Assembly: GCF_001427525.1 (NCBI RefSeq)
Contig: NZ_LMGU01000001.1
Location: forward strand, 496,001 to 560,000
Source: Microbacterium sp. Root61
GTDB lineage: Bacteria; Actinomycetota; Actinomycetes; Actinomycetales; Microbacteriaceae
Reading direction: 5' to 3'
DNA: 64,000 nucleotides
In this document: positions 1 through 9,376 of the stretch, piece after piece
Layout of the letters: every line of letters starts with the position of its first letter
Position numbering within the stretch: position 1 is the stretch's first letter
Made by a program: the position numbers and the translations under genes
The notes under the pieces: generated by a model
The model's input: only the letters and a program-made list of their open reading frames with translations
Database searches by the model: none
Told to the model about the DNA's origin: nothing

Positions 1-1368
1 TGCGTGAAGCGGTTTGCCAGCCAGTGCGAGGAACGCCTCGCCCAGTGCTTCGCTCTGTGTCGGGTGGGCGTGGATGAACGGTGCGATGTCTTCGGGGTGA
101 GCTTCCCACGCGACGGCCAGCTGGCCCTCGGTGATGAGCTCGCCGACGCGGTCGCCGACGAGATGCACGCCGATGACGGGGCCGTCCTTGACACGGACGA
201 CCTTCGCGATGCCGGTGGTGCCGATGATCTCGCTCTTGCCGTTGCCGGCGAGGCTGTACTCGTAGCTGACGACCGAGTCTGCGCCGTGCGCCTGCACGGC
301 CTGCTCCTCGGTCAGTCCGACTGAGGCGACTTCAGGGCTGCAGTAGGTGACCTTGGGGATCTGCACGTCGGGGACGAGTACGGGCTTCAATCCGGCGATC
401 TCCTCCGCCACGAAGATGCCCTGCTGGAATCCGCGGTGCGCGAGCTGCAGGCCGGGCACGATGTCGCCGACCGCCCAGACGTGCGCAGCGGAGGTGCGCA
501 GGCGCTCGTCGGTGGTGACGAAACCGCGGTCGAGGGTGACGCCGGCCTCTTCGTAGCCGAGGTCGGCCGTCGAAGGCCCGCGTCCCACGGCGACGAGCAG
601 GTAGTCCGCCTCGAAGGTCTTCCCGTCCTCCAGCGTGACGGTGACTGTGTCGGCGGTCTGGGTCGCACTCGCGAAGCGCACCCCGAGGGAGGATCCGATG
701 CCGCGCTTGCGGAACGCCCGCTCGAGCGCCTTGCTGGAGGCCAGGTCTTCATTGGGCACGAGGTGGGGGAGGGCCTCGACGATGGTCACATCGACGCCGA
801 ACGAGCGCCACACGCTGGCGAACTCGACGCCGATCACGCCGCCGCCCAGGATGACGACTTTTTTGGGGATTTCCGTCAGCGCGAGCGCATGCTCGCTCGT
901 GATGATCCGGCCGCCGATCTCGAGCCCGGGGAGCGAACGGCTGTACGAGCCGGTCGCGAGGACCACGTCGGTGCCGCGGTAGAGGTCGTCGCCCACGCGG
1001 ACGGCGGGGCCGGCCTCCAGGCGTCCCTCACCGGGGACGACCGTGATGCCGCGGGCTTTGATGAGGCCTTCGAGGCCCTTGAACTTCTTCGCGACGATGC
1101 CTTCGCGGTACGCGCGGACACCGTCGAGATCGATCCCCTCGAAGGTGGCGAGGATGCCGATGCTCGAGGCATCCCGTGCCGTATCGGCAACTTCGCCGGC
1201 ATGCAGGAGCGCCTTCGTCGGGATGCAGCCGCGGTGCAGGCAGGTGCCACCGAGCTTGTCCTTCTCGACCAGTGCCACGGACTTGCCGAGCTCCGCGGCG
1301 CGCAGTGCAGCCGCATATCCGCCGCTGCCACCGCCCAGGATCACGAGGTCGAACTGGTGCTCCGTCAT
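1..1368 (-). CDS. lpd: Dihydrolipoamide dehydrogenase (E3), 3' end at window edge
   Basis: FAD- and NAD-dependent oxidoreductase that reoxidises lipoyl groups of the 2-oxo acid dehydrogenase complexes in the cytoplasm. The reading frame opens with ATG at 1368 and stays open for 456 codons to base 1, so only the stop, or very few residues, lies outside. Visible motifs are the FAD-binding GGGSGG (residues 12-17), the redox disulfide GGTCLHRGC (Cys43/Cys48), a second Rossmann motif ILGGGVIG near residue 175, and the C-terminal HAHPTQSE catalytic His/Glu pair. Its ATG overlaps the pepA stop (ATGA), so the two genes are probably translationally coupled. In related bacteria an E2 gene (sucB) usually follows; that would be beyond the left edge and is inference. 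Confidence 0.96.
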   Translation of the reverse strand, partial: MTEHQFDLVILGGGSGGYAAALRAAELGKSVALVEKDKLGGTCLHRGCIPTKALLHAGEVADTARDASSIGILATFEGIDLDGVRAYREGIVAKKFKGLEGLIKARGITVVPGEGRLEAGPAVRVGDDLYRGTDVVLATGSYSRSLPGLEIGGRIITSEHALALTEIPKKVVILGGGVIGVEFASVWRSFGVDVTIVEALPHLVPNEDLASSKALERAFRKRGIGSSLGVRFASATQTADTVTVTLEDGKTFEADYLLVAVGRGPSTADLGYEEAGVTLDRGFVTTDERLRTSAAHVWAVGDIVPGLQLAHRGFQQGIFVAEEIAGLKPVLVPDVQIPKVTYCSPEVASVGLTEEQAVQAHGADSVVSYEYSLAGNGKSEIIGTTGIAKVVRVKDGPVIGVHLVGDRVGELITEGQLAVAWEAHPEDIAPFIHAHPTQSEALGEAFLALAGKPLHA

Positions 1369-2843
1369 GCCGTCTCCTCCGTGCTGATCAATTCGATGAG
1401 GGCGCGCACGGTGGCTCCCGTGGGGCCCTTGTCCGTGAAGCCGTAGCCGCCGCCCTTGTTCATGCCGACGCCCGCGATGTCCAGGTGCACCCACGGGATC
1501 CGCGGGGCGTCGGCGTCATCCGAGGTCCGCCCGACGAAGTGGCGCAGGAATAGTCCGGCGAACAGCGATCCACCGGCGGGGTCGCCGATCTTGGCGTTCT
1601 GCAGGTCTGCGATGGGCGAGTCCAGCTCGTCGACCATGTGCGCCGGGAGGGGCAGCTGCCAGGCGAGTTCGCCGACGCGGGCCGAGGCTTCCAGGTACCG
1701 CGTCACGGCGGCGTCCTCGCCCATGACCCCGGCGTAGCGGTTGCCCAGCGCGACGGTGATCGCGCCCGTCAGGGTGGCGATATCGACGATCAGGTCCGGG
1801 TGCTCGCGGCTGGCCGCGACCAGGCCGTCGGCGAGGACGAGGCGACCTTCGGCGTCGGTGTTGAGCACCTCGACGGTGGTGCCGTCGAGCATGCGCAGCA
1901 CGTCTCCCGGGCGCGTCGCGCGACCTGACGGCATGTTGTCGGCGATGCACAGCCAGCCCGTCATCCGCACCGGCAGTCCGAGTGTCGCGGCGGCGTGCAC
2001 GACGGCGAGCACGGTGGCCGCACCGCACATGTCGTACTTCATGCCCACCATGCCGCTGGGCGGCTTCAGCGAGAGCCCACCGGTGTCGAAAGTGATGCCC
2101 TTGCCCACGAGCGCCACGTGACGCTGGGCGCCCTCCGGCGTGTAGTCCAGTCGCACCATGCGCGGCGGGCGATCCGATCCCTGCCCGACGCCGAGGATGC
2201 CGCCGTACCCGCCGACCGCGAGTTCGGCCTCGTCCAGCACGGTGACGGTGACGGGAAGGCCGGCCACCGCCTCGATAGCCTTCTGGGCGAAGTCGGCGGG
2301 TCCGAGCCACTCCGCGGGGATCGCCACGAGGTCCTTGACCATCGCGGTCGCGGTGGCCGCGGCGGTGACCGCGGCGATGTCGTCGGAGGATGTCTCGGCG
2401 GTCGTGTGGATGACGACGTGCGCGGCACGGGACTTCGGTGCCTCCGTCTTGTAGCCCTCGAAGCGGTAGCCGCCGAGGGTGGCGCCTTCGGCCGCTGCGC
2501 GCCACAGGCCGGCATCGGCGAGCGGCGTCGCAACGGCGACGGTCTCGAAACCGGTCAGGAGACGGATGCCAGTGCCCACCGCGTCACGGATGGCGGCGGC
2601 ATCCGGAGTCGCGCCGGTGCCCACCACCGCGAGCGGTGTCGTGGTGCTCTCCGGGGCGTACACGCGGACGAAGTTCGACGCGGCACCAGTGAATCCGACA
2701 GCGACGAGCGCATCGCGCAGACCAGGCCAGCCGTCCAGTTCGGGGGAGTCCTCCCGGTCGAGCGGGGGGAGCGCCAGGAGCAGTGCGTCAGCCTCTGCAT
2801 CCTGAATCGGTGTCGGGCTGCAGGCGAGGTCGGGAAACGACAT
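1365..2843 (-). CDS. pepA: Leucyl aminopeptidase (M17 family)
   Basis: Cytosolic metallo-aminopeptidase that releases N-terminal residues from peptides. The 492-aa product has the M17 size and fold: an N-terminal domain of about 160 residues and a C-terminal catalytic domain containing GKGITFDTGG near residue 247 and the family signature NTDAEGR near residue 328. Two in-frame ATGs lie nine bases apart (2852 and 2843). The downstream one is preferred because AGGATGG sits six bases before it. The open frame continues far upstream but without motifs or a ribosome site. The stop overlaps the lpd start. The gene is divergent from the PAC2 gene, with 84 bp between them. Confidence 0.95.
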   Translation of the reverse strand: MSFPDLACSPTPIQDAEADALLLALPPLDREDSPELDGWPGLRDALVAVGFTGAASNFVRVYAPESTTTPLAVVGTGATPDAAAIRDAVGTGIRLLTGFETVAVATPLADAGLWRAAAEGATLGGYRFEGYKTEAPKSRAAHVVIHTTAETSSDDIAAVTAAATATAMVKDLVAIPAEWLGPADFAQKAIEAVAGLPVTVTVLDEAELAVGGYGGILGVGQGSDRPPRMVRLDYTPEGAQRHVALVGKGITFDTGGLSLKPPSGMVGMKYDMCGAATVLAVVHAAATLGLPVRMTGWLCIADNMPSGRATRPGDVLRMLDGTTVEVLNTDAEGRLVLADGLVAASREHPDLIVDIATLTGAITVALGNRYAGVMGEDAAVTRYLEASARVGELAWQLPLPAHMVDELDSPIADLQNAKIGDPAGGSLFAGLFLRHFVGRTSDDADAPRIPWVHLDIAGVGMNKGGGYGFTDKGPTGATVRALIELISTEETA

Positions 2844-2915
2844 GGTTTCCATCCTAGAGACAGGGGTGTTCGCTCTGAGCGGGACGCGCGCGGCGCCGCT
2901 GCCGATCACGGCTCG

Positions 2916-2921
2916 TAGAGT
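2916..2921 (+). promoter_or_regulatory. -10 box for the PAC2 gene (leaderless)
   Basis: TAGAGT lies six bases before the ATG at 2928, the spacing expected if transcription starts at the start codon. There is no Shine-Dalgarno sequence. No clear -35 element is visible. Confidence 0.6.
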
Positions 2922-2927
2922 GGATGT

Positions 2928-3851
2928 ATGGCTACGTCCACGCCCCTCTTCGAACGAGCAGTCTCGGCACCGCCCGTTCCCGCCGGGCTGCCGCTGGTGA
3001 TCGCGCTGACCGGATTCACCGACGCCGGCAACGCCGTATCGCGTCTTGTGGACTACTTCCGCGACGACCTGGAACCGACCCCGCTGGTGGTCTTCTCCAA
3101 CGATGTCCTGCTGGATTACCGCGCGCGTCGCCCGCTGGTGTCCTTCGACCAGGACCACCTCACCGACTACCGCCCGCCGCGGCTCGAGCTGTCGCTGGCG
3201 CATGACGCCCTCGGACAGCCGTTCGTGCTGCTCGCCGGGTACGAGCCAGATTTCGCATGGGATGCCTTCTCCCAGGCGGTCATCGAACTGTCCCACTCGC
3301 TCGGGATCGCCTCCATCACATGGGTGCACGCGATCCCGATGCCGGTGCCGCACACGCGCCCGATCGGCACGACCGTCAGCGGTACGCGCGCCGAACTGAC
3401 CGCGGCGCACTCGGTCTGGAAGCCCCACACACAGGTGCCCGCCACCGTCGGCCACCTGCTCGAGTACCGATTCGCGCAGGAGGGGGCCCGCGTCGCGGGA
3501 TTCGTCCTCCTGATTCCGCACTACCTGGGCGACACCGAGTACCCCGCCGCGACACTCGCGGCGCTGGACAGCGTGACGGTCGCGACGGGACTGGTTTTCG
3601 CGGGCGACGATCTGCGTGAAGAGAACCGCGACTACCTCGCCAAGGTCGAAGACCAGGTCGGCGGCAACGAAGAGCTCGGTCGGATGCTGAGGGGGCTCGA
3701 GGAGCGGTACGACGCCTACATGGCGGGCTCCACGCTCGCGACTCCGATCATCCACGCGGGCGACCTGCCGAGCGCCGACGAGCTCGCCGCAGAGCTCGAG
3801 CGCTTCCTCGCCAGCCGTCCCACCGGCGACGACGAGAAGCGCGGCAGCTGA
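2928..3851 (+). CDS. PAC2 family protein (proteasome assembly chaperone-like)
   Basis: 307-aa protein of the PAC2 family, related in fold to eukaryotic and archaeal proteasome assembly chaperones and common in Actinobacteria. The family opening is visible: GLPLVIALTGFTDAGNA (residues 23-39) followed by VVFSNDVLLDYRARRP. No signal peptide or membrane segment is seen, so it is probably cytoplasmic. The molecular role in bacteria is not established, and no proteasome gene lies nearby to support a proteasome link. The ATG at 2928 is chosen because a -10 box sits six bases upstream. It is divergent from pepA-lpd. Confidence 0.85.
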   Translation: MATSTPLFERAVSAPPVPAGLPLVIALTGFTDAGNAVSRLVDYFRDDLEPTPLVVFSNDVLLDYRARRPLVSFDQDHLTDYRPPRLELSLAHDALGQPFVLLAGYEPDFAWDAFSQAVIELSHSLGIASITWVHAIPMPVPHTRPIGTTVSGTRAELTAAHSVWKPHTQVPATVGHLLEYRFAQEGARVAGFVLLIPHYLGDTEYPAATLAALDSVTVATGLVFAGDDLREENRDYLAKVEDQVGGNEELGRMLRGLEERYDAYMAGSTLATPIIHAGDLPSADELAAELERFLASRPTGDDEKRGS

Positions 3852-3860
3852 CGTCTCCCG

Positions 3861-3888
3861 GGAATGCCACGCGCCCTGCCGGCGTTCC
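3861..3888 (+). terminator. Hairpin after the PAC2 gene
   Basis: GGAATGCC and GGCGTTCC form an 8-bp stem (one G-U pair) around a 12-nt loop, 10 bp after the stop codon. There is no U-tract. Confidence 0.45.
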
Positions 3889-3891
3889 ATG

Positions 3892-3930
3892 TAAAGTCGC
3901 GCGTTGCGAGTGCCATATGCTCGCGCAACG
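3892..3930 (+). promoter_or_regulatory. Candidate sigA promoter and inverted repeat
   Basis: TAAAGT at 3892-3897 resembles a -10 box. Immediately downstream CGTTGCG (3902-3908) and CGCAACG (3924-3930) form an inverted repeat around a CATATG centre. If transcription starts near 3904, the repeat is a hairpin at the 5' end of a leader of about 170 nt; otherwise it may be a protein-binding site. A TTGACA at 3999-4004 has no matching -10. Confidence 0.3.
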
Positions 3931-4073
3931 TATGAGACAATGAATACCCTGACCCGTTGTCAACCAGTTCCATGAGGCGATCTCACCGGACCTGGGACTT
4001 GACAAGGGTCTTACTAGTGTCCGAAACACGACCGGAGGGCGTCGACTCTCGCCCCGTCGGTGAAAGGCTAACC

Positions 4074-5440
<1,367 letters not shown>

Positions 5441-5444
<4 letters not shown>

Positions 5445-6139
5445 GTTCGGAAGCCAACGCCGGCAAGGCGCTCGTCGTCGACATCGGCGGCGAGTCCTTC
5501 GCGCGCATTCCGCTGCGAACGCGCGTGGTCATGCCCGGCGACGACCTCGACGCGTTCGTCCAGGAGTACGCGGCCTCCGCGCTGCGCCCCGATGACATCC
5601 TCTTCGTCACGGAGAAGATCGTCGCGATCACACAGGGCCGGTCCTACCCGATCGACTCGATCCAGCCGCGCAAGCTCGCGTTCTTCCTCTCGAAGTACGT
5701 GACGCGCACGCCGTACGGCATCGGACTCGGCATGCCCGAGACGATGGAGATGGCGCTGCGCGAGTGCGGCACGCTGCGGATCCTGTTCGCGGCCGGAGTC
5801 TCCGCGATCACGAAGGCGTTCGGACGCAAGGGCGACTTCTACCGCATCGCCGGCGACAAGGCGCGCGCGATCGACGGACCGACCAATGGCACGATCCCGC
5901 CGTACAACAAGGCGGTCGTCCTCGGCCCCGAGAAGCCGAACGAGGTCGCTGCGCGGCTCAAGTCGCTGCTCGGTGGCCAGGCCGAAGTCGCCGTCGTCGA
6001 CATCAACGACCTGGGTGGCAACATCCTCGGGTCGACGATGGACAAGGCCGCCGAGAAGCGCCTCGTCGCGATCCTCAAGGACAACCCGCTCGGCCAGGGA
6101 CACCAGTCCACGCCGCTCGGCATCATCCGCGCCGCGTAG
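5441..6139 (+). CDS. CofE-like (coenzyme F420-0:L-glutamate ligase family) protein
   Basis: 232-aa protein resembling the F420-0:gamma-glutamyl ligase (CofE) family, which adds glutamate to the F420 precursor. Support comes from the overall length and from the segments [17 protein letters not shown] and [14 protein letters not shown], which match the family's substrate-binding and metal-binding layout. No other F420 biosynthesis gene is visible here, so true F420 ligase activity is uncertain, and a related ligase activity is possible. GTG start overlaps the sigA stop, implying cotranscription with and coupling to sigA. A strong hairpin follows the stop. Confidence 0.7.
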
Positions 6140-6153
6140 ACGCACCTGACATG

Positions 6154-6188
6154 ACGAAGGGCCCGTGCCGATGGCACGGGCCCTTCGT
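6154..6188. terminator. Bidirectional terminator between convergent genes
   Basis: A perfect 16-bp stem (arms 6154-6169 and 6173-6188, ACGAAGGGCCCGTGCC and its complement) with a 3-nt loop. It serves the sigA operon on the plus strand and the ATP-grasp gene on the minus strand. Confidence 0.85.
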
Positions 6189-6202
6189 GGTGCGTGGGGG
6201 TG

Positions 6203-7225
6203 TTAGAAGCCGATCGCTGCGCGGTAGCGGGCCTTGTGGCCGGTGCGGATGCCGGTGACGCTGGGCTTGTTCTCGTACACGCCGGCGCCCCAGTTGCCCT
6301 CGACGAGCACGGGGCCGGTGGGGGTCACCACGATGTCCCAGCCGACGTACTGCACCTGCGGCACGACGCGGGCGACGCGGTCGATGAAGGCGCGCACCTC
6401 GTCCATCATCGGCAGCTGGAAGTCGGCGATGCGCACACCGGAGTCGGGGTGGTTCTCGTACACGTGACCGTGCGAGTCGTAGCCCGCCCCGATGGCGCGG
6501 CCGTCGTCGTCGAGCATCGTGTAGAAGCCGCCGAAGGTCATCTGGTCGCTGACCGCACCACGGCCGAACTTCTGCGCCACCGCGAGGATGTGCGCCTTCT
6601 CGCCGTCGAAGAACGCCGTCACGCGGGTCGTGTTCACGGTGCCGGGGCAGACGGCGGCGAGGGCCGCGTGCTGCACGATGACCTCTTCGACCAGCAGCTC
6701 TCCGCGGGAGAGGAGGTCGGCGTGGAAGGTGTCCCAATCCGCGACATCGGCCGCGTGGTAGCGGTGCACGCCGGTGCCGGCCTGGCCGACCGGCTCTTTC
6801 GTGACGATCGTGCCCAGACGCTCGGCAAAGGCTCGCAGCGCATCGGCGTTGCCGTGCTCGACGATCATCCAGTCGCGGTGCAGGTGCTCGGAGAAGACCT
6901 GGTCGAACTCGACCTTGTCCTGGAAGATGTGCCGGTAGTCGGGGTGATCGTACTTCTGCGACAGCTGGTTGGAGACCGGGTGCGTCATGTACGTCGCCCG
7001 CTCGGCGCGATTGAGGATCGCGAAGTCGTAGTCGATGTAGTCCTGGAACCCGACGTTGCGGAACCCTGCCTGCCACAGCATGTCGACGAGCACCGCCGGC
7101 ATCCACTTGTGATGGGAGACGGATGCCTCCTTGGCACGCTCGATGACCGAGCCCACATCGATTCGTCGTGCGCGGCCGGCGAGATAGCGAAGGCGGGGCG
7201 CGAGGCCGAGGCCTTTCGGAGGCAT
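6203..7225 (-). CDS. ATP-grasp protein, sugar-transfer-associated type
   Basis: 340-aa cytoplasmic protein with the layout of the sugar-transfer-associated ATP-grasp family (a carboxylate-amine ligase fold linked to surface polysaccharide loci). Visible ATP-grasp elements are GTIVTKEPVGQAGTGVH (phosphate and adenine loop, about residues 138-154), ELLVEEVIVQH, and the metal-binding end VLVEGNWGAG near residue 315. The N-terminus has the family's MLWQAGFRNVGFQDYIDYDF region. The ATG at 7225 has GGAG seven bases upstream. It is divergent from the alanine racemase genes. The substrate cannot be read from sequence, and no glycosyltransferase genes are adjacent. Confidence 0.75.
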   Translation of the reverse strand: MPPKGLGLAPRLRYLAGRARRIDVGSVIERAKEASVSHHKWMPAVLVDMLWQAGFRNVGFQDYIDYDFAILNRAERATYMTHPVSNQLSQKYDHPDYRHIFQDKVEFDQVFSEHLHRDWMIVEHGNADALRAFAERLGTIVTKEPVGQAGTGVHRYHAADVADWDTFHADLLSRGELLVEEVIVQHAALAAVCPGTVNTTRVTAFFDGEKAHILAVAQKFGRGAVSDQMTFGGFYTMLDDDGRAIGAGYDSHGHVYENHPDSGVRIADFQLPMMDEVRAFIDRVARVVPQVQYVGWDIVVTPTGPVLVEGNWGAGVYENKPSVTGIRTGHKARYRAAIGF

Positions 7226-7260
7226 GCAGAAGCTCCAGGATCGAGAACGGGGGACCCGGA

Positions 7261-7266
7261 TAGTCT
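7261..7266 (+). promoter_or_regulatory. -10 box for the split alanine racemase pair (leaderless)
   Basis: TAGTCT ends six bases before the GTG at 7273. No ribosome-binding site is present, so the transcript is probably leaderless. Confidence 0.6.
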
Positions 7267-7272
7267 AGATGG

Positions 7273-7941
7273 GTGACCTCTTCGCTCCCTGTGACCTCCG
7301 GCTCCGGCGGTCCGGACCAAGAGCCTCGAGGACTTCGCGCGATCGTGTCGGTCTCGGCGCTGCGAGCCAACGCCGCACTTCTGGATTCGCACGCGCCGGT
7401 CGTGCTCTCCCACGACGCGTGGGGCCATGGAGAGGCAGCGGTCGCTGGCGTGCTCCGCGCGAGCGGCCTCACCGTCGCTGAACCTGGATCCAGCTCCGAC
7501 TCCGACGCCCTGGCGACACTGTACGGCCTGCCCGGCTCCAACGGCGCTCCCGCGCTGCGCCTGGTCGGCACCGTGCTGAGCGTGAAGCCGCTCCTGGCGG
7601 GCGAGGGCGTCTCCTACGGCTACACGCACCGTGCCGACACCGACACCCGGGTCGCACTGGTCACGGGCGGCTACGCCCAAGGCATCGTCCGCGCCCTCGG
7701 CAACCACGCGGCGGTGGCGATCGCGGGCGCACGCCTACCCATCGTCGGGCGTGTCGCCATGGACGTATGCGTCGTCGACGTCGGCGACGTGCGTGTCGAA
7801 CGCGGCGACGAAGTGGTGTTCTTCGGCGATCCGGCATCCGACGAGCCGTCGATGGGCGAGTGGGTGCTGGCCACGGGGTTCACGGCTGCGGAGATCGTCA
7901 CAACCATCGGACAGCGAGCGACGCGGGAGTACACCGAGTGA
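7273..7941 (+). CDS. Alanine racemase C-terminal-domain protein (split half lacking the PLP lysine)
   Basis: 222-aa protein equivalent to an alanine racemase with most of its PLP barrel deleted. Residues 21-70 align with the start of the barrel, but the lysine motif is altered: LSHDAWGHG with His47 where KADAYGHG is expected. After about residue 83 an intact C-terminal beta domain follows, with GEGVSYG (Tyr115, the position of the catalytic tyrosine), GGYAQG and GRVAMD (Met163). The PLP-binding Lys is therefore missing while the partner-side catalytic residues remain. The downstream gene has the opposite pattern and overlaps by GTGA. The two products may form a composite enzyme (inference). 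Expression looks leaderless. Confidence 0.85.
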   Translation: MTSSLPVTSGSGGPDQEPRGLRAIVSVSALRANAALLDSHAPVVLSHDAWGHGEAAVAGVLRASGLTVAEPGSSSDSDALATLYGLPGSNGAPALRLVGTVLSVKPLLAGEGVSYGYTHRADTDTRVALVTGGYAQGIVRALGNHAAVAIAGARLPIVGRVAMDVCVVDVGDVRVERGDEVVFFGDPASDEPSMGEWVLATGFTAAEIVTTIGQRATREYTE

Positions 7942-8984
7942 CAGCCGAACTGCACGTCGACCTCGGCACACTGGCGGGCAACATCGCCCACGTGCGCGCC
8001 ACGGTGGCACCCGCCGAGCTCATGCTCGTGGTCAAGGACGACGCCTACGGACACGGCCTGGCAGCCGTCGTGCGCCGGGCCTGGAGCGAAGGCGTGCGCT
8101 GGTTCGGCGCGTTCGATGTGCGCACCGGCTGTGCCGTGCGGGAGGAGCTCGGGCCCGACGCCCGCATCTTCGTCTGGATCGCGGCCTCCGCCGCCGAGGT
8201 GGCCGCCGGTGTGGCGGCCGGGCTCGATCTGGGGATCGGGGACGCCGCGCTCCTGGAAGACGCCGCAGCCGCTGCCGCGGCATCCGATGTCCGCGTCCGC
8301 GTGCATCTGAAGATCGACACCGGTCTGCACCGCAACGGCGTGCGGCCCGACGAATGGCCCGCGTTCACGGCGCGGGCCGCGGCGCTCGAGACGGACGGCG
8401 CGATCGAGGTGATCGGCGTCTGGAGTCACATCGCCGAGGCATCCGACGCCGAAGACGACCTCGCGCGACACGCGTTCGACGATGCCGTCGAGACGGCCCG
8501 TCGCGCAGGACTGCGGCCCGTCGTGCGGCACCTGGCCGCGAGCGCGGCCGCGGTCGCCCGCTCCGAGTACCGATACGACATGGTGCGGATCGGGGCGTTC
8601 GCGTACGGGATCCGCTCCGCGGGCGGACCGGGGGAGTCCGAACTGGGCGTGCGCCCGATCGCGGCGCTGCGTGCCCCCGTGCTGTCGGTCGAGGAGGACG
8701 GCGTGCACGTCGGCGTCGGTGCGCTGCACGGGTTGCCGTCCATGCTCGCGGGGCGGATCCAAGCGGGAACGCCGGCCGGGCCGCGCGCGGTGCGCGCGAT
8801 CGCGGGTGCGGAGAGCGTGTTGGAGCCGTGGACGGATGCCGCCGCCGGTCAGTCGGTCGCGATCTACGGAGCGAACGACCAGGCGCCGCTCACCGCGACC
8901 GACCTCGGCGAGGCGATCGACACGATCGGCGAGGAGATCGCCGTGCGCGTGTCTCCGGAAGTGCTCCGGGTGTATTCCGCCTAG
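7938..8984 (+). CDS. alr: Alanine racemase with degenerate C-terminal domain
   Basis: 348-aa PLP-dependent racemase that would supply D-alanine for peptidoglycan. The N-terminal barrel is intact: VVKDDAYGHG with the Schiff-base Lys33, KIDTGLHRNG, SHIAEA and MVRIGAFAYGI. The C-terminal domain (from about residue 240) has lost the SYG catalytic tyrosine, GYADG and RVSMD motifs that the family needs, and instead reads through a diverged beta domain (RAPVLSVEEDGVHVGVGALHG). The preceding gene carries exactly those motifs but lacks the lysine. GTG start overlaps its stop. Activity alone is doubtful; a heteromer with the upstream product is the simplest explanation (inference). Confidence 0.85.
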   Translation: MTAELHVDLGTLAGNIAHVRATVAPAELMLVVKDDAYGHGLAAVVRRAWSEGVRWFGAFDVRTGCAVREELGPDARIFVWIAASAAEVAAGVAAGLDLGIGDAALLEDAAAAAAASDVRVRVHLKIDTGLHRNGVRPDEWPAFTARAAALETDGAIEVIGVWSHIAEASDAEDDLARHAFDDAVETARRAGLRPVVRHLAASAAAVARSEYRYDMVRIGAFAYGIRSAGGPGESELGVRPIAALRAPVLSVEEDGVHVGVGALHGLPSMLAGRIQAGTPAGPRAVRAIAGAESVLEPWTDAAAGQSVAIYGANDQAPLTATDLGEAIDTIGEEIAVRVSPEVLRVYSA

Positions 8985-9205
8985 ACGGACTCGGTGAGAC
9001 GCGAAGTCTCGTCGTGCCAGCTGGTGGCGATGCTGCGCAGCTTCTCTTCGTAGCGGCGACCGTGGTGGGCGCAGAACAGCAGCTCGCTGCCGTTCACTTC
9101 TGCGGCGATGTACGCCTGCGCACCGCAAGAGTCGCAGCGGTCTGCGGCGGTCAGACGGTACTCGAGGACATCGGCGGGCTCAGCGGCTGTCGTCAACGTG
9201 GTCAT
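8981..9205 (-). CDS. Small DUF7455-type zinc-ribbon-like protein
   Basis: 74-aa protein with one CxxC pair (CDSCGAQAY, about residues 24-32) and a downstream CAHHGR, a likely zinc-binding arrangement. It matches the short actinobacterial DUF7455 family often found next to type II topoisomerase and primary sigma genes. Function is unknown. ATG at 9205 is preceded by GAGGAGG, one of the strongest ribosome sites in the window. It is convergent with and overlaps the alanine racemase 3' end by 4 bp, and is divergent from parE. Confidence 0.8.
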   Translation of the reverse strand: MTTLTTAAEPADVLEYRLTAADRCDSCGAQAYIAAEVNGSELLFCAHHGRRYEEKLRSIATSWHDETSRLTESV

Positions 9206-9362
9206 TTCGGTGCCTCCTCGGTTGTGTAGCGTCCTGGTGCGGGGTCATCACATACAACCATGCGATGCCCGGGAGAATGCCGCGAACCGATCACATTTCG
9301 CTCACCGCGTACGTCGACCCGGCACGCCGAGCGAGAACGACCGCGACGTCGGATGCCCCGGA

Positions 9363-9368
9363 TATTCT
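9363..9368 (+). promoter_or_regulatory. -10 box for parE
   Basis: TATTCT lies eight bases before the GTG at 9377. The transcript would be leaderless or nearly so; GAGGA at 9370-9374 is too close to the start to act as a normal ribosome site. Confidence 0.5.
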
Positions 9369-9376
9369 TGAGGATT

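Noticed and set aside
2844..3890. In-frame upstream extension of pepA
   Set aside because: Antisense to the PAC2 gene; a ribosome site and family length support the start at 2843.
3957..4073. 39-codon N-terminal extension of sigA
   Set aside because: No ribosome site; GTG at 4074 has GAAAGG at proper distance.
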